A DNA stretch of 64,000 nt, from contig NZ_SULH01000007.1 in NCBI RefSeq assembly GCF_007115095.1, positions 61,933 through 125,932 on the forward strand, given 5' to 3'. The DNA is from Levilactobacillus enshiensis. Lineage in GTDB: Bacteria > Bacillota > Bacilli > Lactobacillales > Lactobacillaceae. The notes under the pieces were generated by a model. The model was given only the letters and a program-made list of their open reading frames with translations, was not told where the DNA came from and made no database searches. Shown one piece after another: positions 17,251-26,169 of the stretch. The position numbers were made by a program, and so were the translations under genes. Every line of letters starts with the position of its first letter. The first letter of the stretch is position 1.

Positions 17251-18351
17251 CTAAACGTTGAAGCGGAATTCGACGATGTCGCCGTCTTCCATCACGTAAT
17301 CTTTACCTTCAACCCGCAGCTTACCGGCTTCTTTAACGGCAGCTTCGGATTCGTATTGGTCTAAATCGTCAAAGGCCATCACTTCGGCCCGAATAAAGCC
17401 GCGTTCGAAGTCGGAGTGAATGATGCCGGCTGCTTGTGGCGCCTTCGTTCCAGTCTTAAACGTCCACGCCCGGGTTTCCTTACCACCAGCCGTGAAGAAC
17501 GTTTGCAGACCTAAGAGATGGTATGAGGCCCGAATCAGCCGGTTCAACCCAGGTTCCTCAACGCCTTCAGCTTCCAAAAAGTCTTGCTTTTCGTCGTCAT
17601 CCAACTGCGCAATTTCTTCTTCGGCTTCTGCAGCAACCGCAATGGCTTCGGCGCCTTCTTTGGCAGCGTAGTCCTTGATGGCCCCAAAGTACTTGGAGTC
17701 TTCGGGATCGGCCATGTCGTCTTCAGCAATGTTGGCCACGTAGAGCACTGGCTTGGACGTCAGTAAGAAGAGGCCCTTCACGATTGGGGCTTCGTCTTCG
17801 TCAAAGTCGATGGACCGCACAGCGCCACCCTTTTCGAGGACGGGCTTGATCTTTTCTAAGACGGCCAATTCGGCTTTGGCTTCCTTGTCGCTCCCCTTGG
17901 CAGCCCGTTCAACCTTAGCCAAACGCTTGTTGACGGCTTCCAAGTCAGACAACCCGAGTTCCAAGTTAATGGTCTCGATGTCGTCGATTGGGTCGATCTT
18001 ACCGGAAACGTGGGTGATGTTATCGTCGTCAAACGCCCGCACAACGTGAACGATGGCGTCGACTTGGCGAATGTTTTCCAGAAATTGGTTTCCTAGACCT
18101 TCACCCTTGCTGGCCCCCTTAACGATTCCGGCAATGTCGGTAAATTCAAACGTCGTTGGGACGACCTTCTTGGCTGGAATCAAAGCTTGAATCCGGTCCA
18201 GGCGACTGTCTGGGACTTCAACCATCCCGACGTTGGGGTCGATCGTGGCGAAAGGATAGTTCGCCATTTCGGCACCGGCCTTGGTAATCGCGTTAAATAG
18301 AGTTGACTTGCCGACGTTTGGCAGACCAACGATTCCTGCAGTTAATGACAT
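17251..18351 (-). CDS. ychF: Redox-regulated ATPase YchF (Obg-like)
   Basis: 366 residues. The G1 motif GLPNVGKST is at 8-16 and FTDIAG (G3-like) about 70. The NxxE-type motif of YchF replaces NKxD, explaining its preference for ATP. A coiled-coil insert (about 125-215) and a C-terminal TGS domain (about 280-366, ending DIVEFRFNV) follow. It is a ribosome-associated translation and stress factor. It lies in the operon 18 bases after DUF951. Confidence 0.96.
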   Translation of the reverse strand: MSLTAGIVGLPNVGKSTLFNAITKAGAEMANYPFATIDPNVGMVEVPDSRLDRIQALIPAKKVVPTTFEFTDIAGIVKGASKGEGLGNQFLENIRQVDAIVHVVRAFDDDNITHVSGKIDPIDDIETINLELGLSDLEAVNKRLAKVERAAKGSDKEAKAELAVLEKIKPVLEKGGAVRSIDFDEDEAPIVKGLFLLTSKPVLYVANIAEDDMADPEDSKYFGAIKDYAAKEGAEAIAVAAEAEEEIAQLDDDEKQDFLEAEGVEEPGLNRLIRASYHLLGLQTFFTAGGKETRAWTFKTGTKAPQAAGIIHSDFERGFIRAEVMAFDDLDQYESEAAVKEAGKLRVEGKDYVMEDGDIVEFRFNV

Positions 18352-18369
18352 AGCAATTATTCACTCTTT

Positions 18370-18564
18370 CTATTTGTCGGCATCGGCTTGGTGCACCAAT
18401 ACCTTTTTTAATTTCTTTTCAAATTCGCGGCGTGACAACATGACCACGTGACCGCAATTCGTACACTTAATCTTGATGTCCGCACCCATCCGGGTAATCT
18501 CCCAGCGGTTCGTGCCACAAGGGTGCGGCTTCTTCATTTCAACCAAATCACCTAAATCATACAT
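18370..18564 (-). CDS. DUF951 family protein
   Basis: 64 residues after AAGGAGG. The pattern is MYDLGDLVEMKKPHPCGTNRWEITRMG (shown here in parts): VEMKKPHPCG near 8-17, WEITRMGADIKIKC, then CTNCGHVVMLSR (34-45). Three cysteines and a histidine suggest a small zinc-ribbon or nucleic-acid-binding fold. The family is conserved between parB and ychF in Firmicutes. Function unknown. Confidence 0.88.
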   Translation of the reverse strand: MYDLGDLVEMKKPHPCGTNRWEITRMGADIKIKCTNCGHVVMLSRREFEKKLKKVLVHQADADK

Positions 18565-18596
18565 GGCAGGTCCTCCTTCAGGGCTGACGATCGGTG

Positions 18597-19478
18597 CTAG
18601 TCCGACTGAATGTTCAAAAGATCCAAGATGCGGTTCAAATCATCGTTTGACAGGTATTCAATCTCAATGTGTCCTTGATGATCCTTGCTGCCTTCGTTGA
18701 TGGAAACCTGTGTGCCGAAGCGTTCTTGCAACTGATTTTCCGTTGAGCGCAGGAATGGTGACTTCTTCTTGGCTGGTTTCTTGGCGAGCTTCTTTGCGGC
18801 GCCGTTCAGCTTGTTGACCTCGGCTTCAACAGCCCGGACGGTCATGCCTTCACTGACGGCACGTTTGGCTAAGGCGACCAGTTTGGTCTTGTCCTTCAAG
18901 GACAGCAACGTCCGCGCTTGCCCCATGGACAGTTCGTTACGTTGCAGCATGTCCTTGACGGCTTTAGGCAGGCCCAGCAACCGCAGATAGTTGGCAATGT
19001 AAGGCCGACTCTTCCCTAGTCGTTCGGAAACTTGAGCCTGGGTCAGCGTCAACTTGGTCATCAACGTATCGTAGGCTTCAGCTTCTTCCAGTGGGGTCAG
19101 GTCTTCTCGTTGTAAGTTCTCTAGGACCGCAATTTCCATCATTTGTTCTTTGGTAACCTCCCGGATAATGCCCGGAATGGTACTCTTTCCGGCAATCTTC
19201 GACGCCCGGAAACGCCGTTCACCAGCAAGAATCTCGTAACGTTGAATCTGTTTGTCAGGTTGACGGACGATAATCGGTTGAAAGACCCCGGTCTTCTCGA
19301 TGGAAGCCGCCAGATCATTCAACCCTTTGGTATCAAATTTTTGGCGGGGTTGATAAGGGTTGGGCCGAATATCAGCCAACGTCAAGTCAACGACGGTCTC
19401 TTCACCGGCGTCCACGCCATTTTCAGCAAACAGCGCATCAATTCCCCGACCTAAACTTTTCTCTTTCTTACTTGCCAT
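18597..19478 (-). CDS. parB: Chromosome partitioning protein ParB/Spo0J
   Basis: 293 residues. N-terminal ParA-stimulating segment KSLGRGIDALF (8-18), the CTP-binding motif GERRFRA (86-92), ENLQREDLTPLEEA box, a helix-turn-helix around 140-170 (TQAQVSERLGKSRPYIANYL), and a C-terminal dimerisation domain. It binds parS sites and slides as a CTP clamp to load SMC. The start overlaps the end of parA by 11 bases. A second ParB-type gene, noc, lies upstream. Confidence 0.95.
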   Translation of the reverse strand: MASKKEKSLGRGIDALFAENGVDAGEETVVDLTLADIRPNPYQPRQKFDTKGLNDLAASIEKTGVFQPIIVRQPDKQIQRYEILAGERRFRASKIAGKSTIPGIIREVTKEQMMEIAVLENLQREDLTPLEEAEAYDTLMTKLTLTQAQVSERLGKSRPYIANYLRLLGLPKAVKDMLQRNELSMGQARTLLSLKDKTKLVALAKRAVSEGMTVRAVEAEVNKLNGAAKKLAKKPAKKKSPFLRSTENQLQERFGTQVSINEGSKDHQGHIEIEYLSNDDLNRILDLLNIQSD

Positions 19479-20235
19479 GGGCAGCTAGCACTTCCTTTGC
19501 GAGTTCGGTGTAAACTTCGGCGCCCTTAGACTTCGGCGCATAATCAATGATCGGCATGCCGTGACTCGGTGCCTCCGCTAACTGAACGTTACGCGGAATA
19601 ATCGTGGCGTAAACCTTGTTTTGGAAATACTTCTTCACTTCTTCGTTGACCTGCTTCCCCAGGTTCGTGCGGGCGTCGTACAACGTCAACAGGACCCCTT
19701 CGATCTTCAGGTCGCGGTTAAAGTGCTTTTGAACCAACTTGACCGTGTTCAACAATTGCGTCAGCCCTTCCAGCGCATAGTACTCGCTCTGAACGGGAAT
19801 CAAAATGGAATCGGCGGCCGTAAACGCGTTGATCGTCAGTAAGCCTAACGAAGGCGGGCAGTCGATCAGGATGTAGTCGTAGTTGTCCCGCACGTCATCC
19901 AACGCCGCCTTCAAGCGCGTTTCCCGCGCCATCATTGGCGTTAACTCGATTTCAGCACCGGAAAGCTGGATGGTTGCCGGAACGATATCCAATCCCGGGT
20001 GTTCCGTGTGTAAAATGGCCTCTTGAATCGGCGTTTCGTTGACCAAAACGTCGTAAACTTCCCGTTCAATGGTGGCCTTTTGAATACCAACTCCACTGGT
20101 TGCGTTTCCTTGGGCATCAGTATCGACCAGCAAGACTTGTTTGCCGGCACTCGCCAATGCAGCCCCCAGGTTAACGCCGGTCGTGGTTTTTCCCACGCCG
20201 CCCTTTTGGTTGGCTAAAGCAATGATATAGCCCAT
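19468..20235 (-). CDS. parA: Chromosome partitioning ATPase ParA/Soj
   Basis: 255 residues from ATG 20235 with AGAGGTG; the GTG four codons upstream is inside the ribosome site. Deviant Walker A KGGVGKTT (11-18), Walker A' DTDAQGN and Walker B LIDCPPSLG are intact. It forms ATP-dependent dimers on DNA and works with ParB in origin segregation and DnaA control. Overlaps parB; preceded 14 bases upstream by noc. Confidence 0.96.
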   Translation of the reverse strand: MGYIIALANQKGGVGKTTTGVNLGAALASAGKQVLLVDTDAQGNATSGVGIQKATIEREVYDVLVNETPIQEAILHTEHPGLDIVPATIQLSGAEIELTPMMARETRLKAALDDVRDNYDYILIDCPPSLGLLTINAFTAADSILIPVQSEYYALEGLTQLLNTVKLVQKHFNRDLKIEGVLLTLYDARTNLGKQVNEEVKKYFQNKVYATIIPRNVQLAEAPSHGMPIIDYAPKSKGAEVYTELAKEVLAAHGK

Positions 20236-20249
20236 ATGTCGTTTCACCT

Positions 20250-21083
20250 CTAGCTTTCTTTTGGAATGTCAATTGTGATGCGATACCCGTTCGGTGTCTC
20301 TTCTTCCTTCGTGGTCAGCGCCATCCCCGCATCGGTCACCATCTTGACCGATTGGCGAATCGTGTTGACCGCTACCCGTGTATCGCCGGAAACACCGTGC
20401 TTGGTAACCTTACGGCGGTGCTTCTTGGGTTGCTGCTGCTTGGTGATCAGCGCTTCGGTCTCCTTGACCGTCAGCTTGTCGTTAACGATCTTTTTGACCA
20501 AGTCGGCCTGCTGCTCTTCCGGCACGGCTAACAATGCGCGGCCGTGTCGTTCGCTGATCTGCCGGTTTAAAATGGCGTTGCGCACCGCTTCGCTGAGTTT
20601 GAGTAGCCGCAGCTTGTTGGCTACGAACCCCTGACTCTTGCCAATCCCCTCGGCCAGTTGGGCCTGGGTCATGTGGTTTAAGTCCATCAGCTGGCGGTAA
20701 GCGTGGGCCTCTTCAATGGCGGAAAGTTCCTCGCGTTGCAGATTTTCAATCAACGCCATGGATGCCGTCTCGTCGTCGTTCATGACCTCGATGATGGCGG
20801 GTACCGTTTCCCATTTGAGACTGGAAATGGCCCGGAAACGCCGTTCACCAGCAATAATCTCATAATGGTCCGGTTCGTACTCCCGTAACACGATGGGTTG
20901 TAGAAGACCGTGTTCTTCAATAGTCTGCGCCAACTCCGCAATGGCAGTCGGGTCAAACCGTTGCCGTGGTTGGAAGCGGTTCGGAATGATCTGGGCGACC
21001 GGAATCATCACCACGTTTTGTTTCACGGGATGAGCCGGTTGCGTCGCTTTTTCCCGATTATTTCCAAATAATGAAAATGGCAA
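20250..21083 (-). CDS. noc: Nucleoid occlusion protein Noc (ParB paralogue)
   Basis: 277 residues from a TTG start (21083) after GGGGG. The N-terminal MPFSLFGNNREK looks like the amphipathic membrane-targeting helix of Noc. GERRFRA is at 79-85 and the helix-turn-helix near 135-160 (TQAQLAEGIGKSQGFVANKL). Position between rsmG and parA, as in Bacillus, and the divergent DNA-recognition helix support Noc over a second Spo0J. It couples DNA location to inhibition of septum formation. Confidence 0.9.
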   Translation of the reverse strand: MPFSLFGNNREKATQPAHPVKQNVVMIPVAQIIPNRFQPRQRFDPTAIAELAQTIEEHGLLQPIVLREYEPDHYEIIAGERRFRAISSLKWETVPAIIEVMNDDETASMALIENLQREELSAIEEAHAYRQLMDLNHMTQAQLAEGIGKSQGFVANKLRLLKLSEAVRNAILNRQISERHGRALLAVPEEQQADLVKKIVNDKLTVKETEALITKQQQPKKHRRKVTKHGVSGDTRVAVNTIRQSVKMVTDAGMALTTKEEETPNGYRITIDIPKES

Positions 21084-21102
21084 TTATCTTACCCCCATCC
21101 CA

Positions 21103-21831
21103 TTAATCTTCTAACGGCTCCCGGTTGGGTGTGCCGGCTTTACGCGGATACCGCTTGGGTGTCTTGCGTACTTTGTCGATGACCACGATGTGCCGTGGGT
21201 CATTGGACACTGGTAAGTTGAAGGCCTCGTCCGCCTTGAGTTGACCGCCCAAAGTAGTGATTGCCGTTTGACTGACCGCCAGTTCATTTTCCGTTTGCGC
21301 GGCCTTCAAGGCGACGAATTGACCGCCGACCTTGGCGAGTGGCAAGCAGAGTTCGCTCAACACGGACATGCGGGCCACGGCACGGGCCAAGACTAAGTCG
21401 TAGCTCTCACGCGTTGCAGCGCGTTTGCCACCGAATTCCTCGGCCCGGGCGTGATGGAACGCCACCCCACTCAAGTTGAGCTTGGCGGCGAGGTCATTTA
21501 AGAACGTGATGCGCTTGTTCAGCGAATCGACGATGGTCACCTGGAGCTGTGGAAAGACGATTTTGAGCGGTAATGACGGGAAACCGGCCCCGGCACCCAC
21601 GTCACAGATGCTGAGTGGCTCTGTGCGCATAGCGGGTACGTAAAAAGCGGGGGTCAACGAGTCGTAGAAATGTTTCAAATAGACATCGGGCTCCGCGGTA
21701 ATCGTGGTTAAATTAACATGTTCGTTGGTTGCGACTAAGAAATGATAATAGTCAGCGAATTGTTGTTCCTGCGTTGTGGTTAATTGGATGCCCTGCGTGG
21801 CTAGCGCGGCACGAAACTCTTCTGGATTCAT
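21103..21831 (-). CDS. rsmG: 16S rRNA (guanine527-N7) methyltransferase RsmG
   Basis: 242 residues from ATG 21831 (the upstream in-frame start is two codons earlier without better spacing). The SAM-binding motif [17 protein letters not shown] lies about 75-92 and [17 protein letters not shown] follows. A basic tail ends [16 protein letters not shown]. It methylates G527 of 16S rRNA. First gene of the seven-gene minus-strand operon rsmG-noc-parA-parB-DUF951-ychF-DUF1129. Confidence 0.95.
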   Translation of the reverse strand: MNPEEFRAALATQGIQLTTTQEQQFADYYHFLVATNEHVNLTTITAEPDVYLKHFYDSLTPAFYVPAMRTEPLSICDVGAGAGFPSLPLKIVFPQLQVTIVDSLNKRITFLNDLAAKLNLSGVAFHHARAEEFGGKRAATRESYDLVLARAVARMSVLSELCLPLAKVGGQFVALKAAQTENELAVSQTAITTLGGQLKADEAFNLPVSNDPRHIVVIDKVRKTPKRYPRKAGTPNREPLED

Positions 21832-21854
21832 ACACACTCTCCCAGTTCACTTCT

Positions 21855-21874
21855 GTGAAACACAATTGTTTCAC
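21855..21874. promoter_or_regulatory. Palindrome GTGAAACACAATTGTTTCAC upstream of rsmG
   Basis: Eight-base perfect arms. The right side continues TGTTTCACGT, half of a parS consensus site (TGTTTCACGTGAAACA). It lies 24 bases before rsmG. It could be a degenerate ParB/Noc site or an operator; no full parS was found nearby. Confidence 0.35.
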
Positions 21875-22148
21875 GTTTGATTATACTTTACCTTACTTAC
21901 TAGCGAAACGCAACCGAACCACCACGGGTTGTGCCCTTCGGGGTGTGATTGTTTTCGTTGTGACGTCGTTTCCTATTATACCGAAAACCGGCGTCACATG
22001 AAACGCTTATTCCGGAGTTAAATTAGATGTAGGCAAAACTAACACGGCTAATTGCCTAGTGGCGTTCAGGATGCCATTGGGGCTGGCCATACACCAAAAT
22101 TTGTCTAGTCACGATAACCAGTGCGGCCAATCACCGAAATTTCTGTAC
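21875..22148. other. Intergenic region upstream of rsmG
   Basis: It should hold the promoter of the partition operon. A pyrimidine-rich stretch and CACATGAAACG (21994-22004), another parS-like half, are visible. No gene. Confidence 0.3.
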
Positions 22149-22191
22149 AAAAAACGCCATGATCACCGAGGATAGGCTGGTGACCATGGCG
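22149..22191 (-). terminator. Terminator of the metallophosphoesterase gene
   Basis: CGCCATGGTCACC pairs with GGTGATCATGGCG, followed by TTTTTT on the minus strand. Confidence 0.85.
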
Positions 22192-22205
22192 TGCGTTAGC
22201 AATTT

Positions 22206-23087
22206 TTAGAATGGCACACTGTCGCTAGTCCGATGCTGACCAGTCAGCCGGGGACGGTGTTTGGCGAAACCTGTGTTGCCAATGGTAATCGTGTCGATGA
22301 CGGATTGACCGAGATAGAGCGGATGATTGGTGACGCTTGCCATGCCCCGCTGAATGGTAATGATATTATAGCTCACCCCATCATAAACCTCGTGGCGGTG
22401 GGGATCTTGACAGTCAATATAGGTCGTTGCTGACCCCACGCTGGTGACCGGAATCGAATTATCCACCAGATAGCTCGCGCCAAAGTGGAGATGACCGGTA
22501 AAGATGCCGCCAATATTGTGACCATGTAAGATTGCCAGTAACTCCCGGTTATTCTGGAGAATAGCGTAACGCATCCCCCGTAATGCAGGGGTGTCCAACG
22601 GATGATGCAAGAAAATAAAGGCCCGGCGGCGGGGGGCCAGGTGAAGATTTTTATTGAGCCAGTCGAGTTGCTCGCGCTCTAGCCAGCCGGCCTCTTTATT
22701 CGGCTCCCATTTGGAATCTAAAAAGTAGAAGTCCATGTTCTGATAAACTTGTTTATAGGCGTAATAGGGCTGATGCTTTTGCGCTAAGTATCCCACATTG
22801 AAGGCTTCCCGGTCGTCCTGATCCCCCAGAATCACCTGTACGGGCGCCCCAATGCGCTGAGATTGCTGTTGGAAATAAGTATGGAGCCGCGCGTAGTCAT
22901 CGCTAGTTCCGCCCTGTAAAAGGTCACCACTCACCACAATCAGGTCTGGTTCCACCTGATGGGCCACGATGTCGTCAAAAATACGTTGTAACTTGGCAGT
23001 CGGCGCGACTTGCTGGTGATACTGCGGTGACTGCGCCGATGCCGTTAATTGCGGATCTGATAAATGAACGATTGTAAACTTATTCAT
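22206..23087 (-). CDS. Calcineurin-like metallophosphoesterase (CpdA-like) with altered motifs
   Basis: 293 residues. The five metallophosphoesterase motifs are placed as in CpdA-type phosphodiesterases, but two are altered: DPQ (11-13) instead of DxH, GD (54-55), GDQD (88-91) instead of GNHD, HH (161-162) and GHLH (198-201). The catalytic histidine of GNHD is therefore glutamine and the asparagine ligand is aspartate. Substrate is unknown; cAMP is the family prototype but is not expected in lactobacilli. Monocistronic with its own terminator. Confidence 0.8.
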   Translation of the reverse strand: MNKFTIVHLSDPQLTASAQSPQYHQQVAPTAKLQRIFDDIVAHQVEPDLIVVSGDLLQGGTSDDYARLHTYFQQQSQRIGAPVQVILGDQDDREAFNVGYLAQKHQPYYAYKQVYQNMDFYFLDSKWEPNKEAGWLEREQLDWLNKNLHLAPRRRAFIFLHHPLDTPALRGMRYAILQNNRELLAILHGHNIGGIFTGHLHFGASYLVDNSIPVTSVGSATTYIDCQDPHRHEVYDGVSYNIITIQRGMASVTNHPLYLGQSVIDTITIGNTGFAKHRPRLTGQHRTSDSVPF

Positions 23088-23293
23088 GCCCCCGTTGCCC
23101 CCATCAAAATAGACTCATGGTCCCCGGGAACGGTCCACCCGGCGACAGTTAAACCCGACTATCACTAAGTTAGTTCTAGCATAGCGAAGTTTTGTAAATT
23201 ATTGGTGTGGTCTACGTCAACATCTTGTAAAGTTTCCGCAAAGGTTGAGCAAGGGAACTAACTGGTTGTAGTGACTGCAACCGCGATATAACA
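23088..23293. other. Intergenic region between the phosphoesterase and the small peptide gene
   Basis: Upstream region of the phosphoesterase gene; no clear promoter. If the hairpin 23294-23333 is shared with a convergent antisense RNA, its plus-strand promoter would have to be here; I could not identify one. Confidence 0.25.
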
Positions 23294-23333
23294 AAATAGC
23301 GTGACAGCCCCCAGCGGAACCGCAACGCTATTT
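23294..23333. terminator. Bidirectional hairpin downstream of the small peptide gene
   Basis: AAATAGCG and CGCTATTT enclose a GC-rich loop with inner pairing (GCGGTTCCGC). The minus strand continues TTTTGTTA. It can terminate the 23382-23471 transcript and possibly a convergent plus-strand RNA. Confidence 0.55.
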
Positions 23334-23381
23334 CAACCGTCGCTAGTCACCGAATCTCAGTTCAGCCTACCAGCGGATCTA

Positions 23382-23471
23382 TTATGGATGCTTAGGTGGT
23401 CGGGAAAACCATAACATCGGTAACCAAGTAATAATAAGTAAGATCAACGTATCCGTATCCATGGCAGACAT
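23382..23471 (-). CDS. Small hydrophobic peptide, type I toxin-like candidate
   Basis: 29 codons with AAGAGGATGATCGT before the ATG. The peptide starts MSAMDTDT, has one hydrophobic helix (about 9-22, LILLIITWLPMLWF) and a basic, proline-containing tail SRPPKHP. A single short membrane helix with a charged tail and a downstream bidirectional hairpin is the layout of type I toxins of the Fst/Ldr kind. No sequence identity to a named family is claimed. TATGAT (about 23512-23507) is a possible -10. No antisense promoter was identified. Confidence 0.45.
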   Translation of the reverse strand: MSAMDTDTLILLIITWLPMLWFSRPPKHP

Positions 23472-23584
23472 ACGATCATCCTCTTCCCCTTGATATACCC
23501 CCATCATAGCAAGTCAGTATGTTATTTATGTATTGAAACCTTTCAGAACACGTAAAGGTTTCTTTACACGACCAACGATTCCCG

Positions 23585-23746
23585 TAACCACAAGCCTTTC
23601 CCGTGGTTTCAAGGCGAGCGAACAGTCTGATCTGCGGTGTGTCCCTCTTGGAGTCCCTGGCAGCCATCCTGCACCCAATTTAGAGCACTAATTTAATGGT
23701 GCAACTGCCTATCAATACTGAAACGAGGTCAGCCTTTCATCTTTAG
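23585..23746 (+). mobile_element. MITE-like repeat, copy E (3' fragment)
   Basis: About 160 bases homologous to the last third of the long copies (CGTGGTTTCAAGGCGAGCGAA, CCCTGGCAGCC, AATGGTGCAACTGCCTATCAATACTG in parts), ending in the terminus CTTTCATCTTTAG. The 5' two thirds are missing. Confidence 0.7.
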
Positions 23747-23755
23747 ATCTAACCC

Positions 23756-23792
23756 AAAAAGTCGCCCCCACCATCACGGTGCGGACGACTTC
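23756..23792 (-). terminator. Terminator of the nucleoside hydrolase gene
   Basis: AAGTCGTCC-GCACC pairs with GGTG-GGGGCGACTT, followed by TTTTT on the minus strand. Confidence 0.8.
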
Positions 23793-23824
23793 ATGATTTT
23801 AAATTTTATAGCTTAAGCGCGCGC

Positions 23825-24739
23825 CTAGTTCTTAATGGCACGAACTTCTTCAAGGAACCACTTGTTGAAGGCTACGGCGTCGATGTCGACAGAAACCTTG
23901 GCGTTGGTCTTGCCATCATGGTAAGCACCACGGATGTCACCAACCGTTTCACCAATAGCTGGGCCGTCAGTCACAACGTCGATCCACATGTCTTCCGTCT
24001 TGATTGCTTCTGGGTGAAGCAGGTAGAAGATGGTGTTCACGTCATGCATGGCGATACCGCTGTCACTGTTGTCACCATCGTTAATGATGATGTCATGCAG
24101 CATCTTCCCGGTTTCGCTGATCTTTGGCAGTTCTTCAATGCTTTCGTGGGTCAAGAGGGCCTTCATGGTAATGTCCAAACCAACCATGACGATTGGAATA
24201 CCAGACTTGTAAACGATAGCGGCAGCATCTGGGTCGGTGAAGACGTTGAATTCAGCGGCACTAGTCATGTTACCCTTACCTAAAGCACCACCCATGGCGA
24301 CGATACGGTCGATGTGGCTCTTAACTTCTGGGTATTCTGAGAAGAGCAACGCGATGTTCGTGTATGAACCGGTTGGAACCAACGTGATTGGGTCAGCACT
24401 GGCCATGATTTCATCATGTAAGGCTTCAACGGCCGTCTTGTGTAATGGCGTTGGTAAATCAGTTGGGAATTCGTAGCCAGGCATCCCTGAAGCACCGTGA
24501 ATCCGGGCTGCGTCTTCGAAGTCCTTGAACAATGGTTGTTCAGCACCAGCAGCAACTGGAATGTCTTGGTTGAAGAACCGAACGATCTTCAATGCGTTGA
24601 TCGTGGTCTTGTCAACCGTCACGTTACCAGCAACCGTCGTGATCAACTTTAAGTCGATGTTAGGGTCGTTGATGGCCATCGTCAAAGCAGCTGCATCGTC
24701 AATACCTGGGTCTGTATCCATAAGAATTTTAATTGTCAT
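23825..24739 (-). CDS. Inosine-uridine preferring nucleoside hydrolase family protein
   Basis: 304 residues from ATG 24739 after GGGAGGAAA. N-terminal DTDPGIDDAAAL (about 8-19) is the calcium-binding signature of the IUNH family. The VPTGSYTNIALL and AEFNVFTDPDAAAIV regions (the latter supplying Asn and a metal Asp) follow. The C-terminal HDVNTIFYLLHPE supplies the active-site histidine and last Asp. It hydrolyses ribonucleosides to base and ribose in the cytosol. It lies 82 bases downstream of the purine permease with no terminator between them, so likely cotranscribed. Confidence 0.92.
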   Translation of the reverse strand: MTIKILMDTDPGIDDAAALTMAINDPNIDLKLITTVAGNVTVDKTTINALKIVRFFNQDIPVAAGAEQPLFKDFEDAARIHGASGMPGYEFPTDLPTPLHKTAVEALHDEIMASADPITLVPTGSYTNIALLFSEYPEVKSHIDRIVAMGGALGKGNMTSAAEFNVFTDPDAAAIVYKSGIPIVMVGLDITMKALLTHESIEELPKISETGKMLHDIIINDGDNSDSGIAMHDVNTIFYLLHPEAIKTEDMWIDVVTDGPAIGETVGDIRGAYHDGKTNAKVSVDIDAVAFNKWFLEEVRAIKN

Positions 24740-24821
24740 GTTAATTTCCTCCCAATGAAATGAATTCAATTTTTTAGCGCGGTCAGTAACCGCTTACGTT
24801 TAACCCTTGGTCAAGCTCCTA

Positions 24822-26135
24822 CTAGAGCATGGCACTGAAGACCAAATCGAGTAGGAACAAAACACCTAACAAGTACACTGGCCAGGTCAATTCTTTACCT
24901 TTGCCCAAGGCCAGCTTCATAATCGGGTAGCAAACGAAACCAAACGCTAGCCCGGTCGAAATACTGTTCGTGAATGGAATCAGCACAATGATCAGAAAAG
25001 CTGGGAACCATTCAGAGAAATCAGCCATCTTAATGTTACCAATGGCCGCCATCATCAACGCACCGGTAATGATGATTACGGGCGCAATGGCGGCTGATGG
25101 CACATATGCCAGCAGTGGCACGAAGATCAGCGATAGCGCGAAGAGAACGGCGGCAGTTAATGCCATGATTCCCGTTCGGCCCCCACTTTCAATCCCCGAA
25201 GCACTTTCGGCAGCAGCCACAGTCGGACTCGTTCCCAAGAAACTCGACAGGAACGTGGTCACTGAACTGCCTTCGAAGGTCTTCTTGAACTTCTTCTGGT
25301 CGGGCAACAGGCCTTGTAGCAGCCCCATCGACTCAAAGACCAAAATCATGGTCATGGAGAAGGCTGCCAAAATGAAGGGCGTCGTTAACCAGTTAGAAAA
25401 GTCGTTCTGGAAGACAATCTTGTGATACTGCCCCAGTCGTGCCAAGTCGACGCTAGGCGTGTCAGAATCCTTCACGCCTAAGAAAAATGCCAACAAACTG
25501 GTCGCGATAATCGCGATGAAGAAATTACCCTTAATCTTTCGGATGAACAGAATCAAGCTGAGGACTAAGCCGAAGAGCGCCAGTAACGGCGTTGGCTTAG
25601 TCAAATCACCCAGTACGATTAAGGAAGATTTCCCGGCAACGATCAGGCCCGCTTTTTCCAGGCCGATTTCGACCAGGAAGAGTCCAATCCCCGCGGTAAT
25701 CCCACTCTTCAACGATTCCGGAATGGCCTCGGAAAGAATCGTGGAAATCTTGGTAAAGGCGATCAGCATGTAAATAAAACTGGCGACCGCCGCAATTCCC
25801 AACGCCTCTTGCCAACTCAAGCCCATGTTCACGACAATCGTGTATGTGAAGAAGGCGTTGACGCCCATGCCGGGGGTCAAGATGACTGGTGCATTTGCCC
25901 AGAAGGCCATAATCAAACAGCCAATCACGGACGAAAAGATGGTAGCAAAGACACTTAAATCGGTCGGAATCCCGGCGTCTTTAAGAATCAGCGGATTCAC
26001 GATGATAATGTATGAAATGGCGAAGAAGCCAGTCACACCTGCGATCAGTTCGTTGCGGACGACATCCTTATGTCGCAGCGCTTCTCTTAGCGTCATATCG
26101 TTGGCTAAGTCCACCTGCGTTTGTTGCTTATCCAT
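24822..26135 (-). CDS. NCS2 family purine permease (AzgA/PbuG-like)
   Basis: 437 residues from ATG 26135 with ATAGGGA; upstream codons belong to a structured leader. About 12 to 14 membrane segments. Family motifs: VTGFFAISYIIIVNPLILKDAG near 35-56 (in parts), APVILTPGMGVNAFFTY near 87-103, and SFLGTSPTVAAAESASGIE near 300 (in parts). AzgA-type carriers import hypoxanthine, guanine or adenine with protons. Grouped with a nucleoside hydrolase and a nucleoside permease, so it belongs to purine salvage. Confidence 0.9.
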   Translation of the reverse strand: MDKQQTQVDLANDMTLREALRHKDVVRNELIAGVTGFFAISYIIIVNPLILKDAGIPTDLSVFATIFSSVIGCLIMAFWANAPVILTPGMGVNAFFTYTIVVNMGLSWQEALGIAAVASFIYMLIAFTKISTILSEAIPESLKSGITAGIGLFLVEIGLEKAGLIVAGKSSLIVLGDLTKPTPLLALFGLVLSLILFIRKIKGNFFIAIIATSLLAFFLGVKDSDTPSVDLARLGQYHKIVFQNDFSNWLTTPFILAAFSMTMILVFESMGLLQGLLPDQKKFKKTFEGSSVTTFLSSFLGTSPTVAAAESASGIESGGRTGIMALTAAVLFALSLIFVPLLAYVPSAAIAPVIIITGALMMAAIGNIKMADFSEWFPAFLIIVLIPFTNSISTGLAFGFVCYPIMKLALGKGKELTWPVYLLGVLFLLDLVFSAML

Positions 26136-26169
26136 AAAAATCCCTATCTTTCGGTGCGCCAATTCACGA

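Noticed and set aside
21011-21026. parS site inside noc (TGTTTCACGGGA)
   Set aside because: Only the left half matches the parS consensus; the right half is lost.
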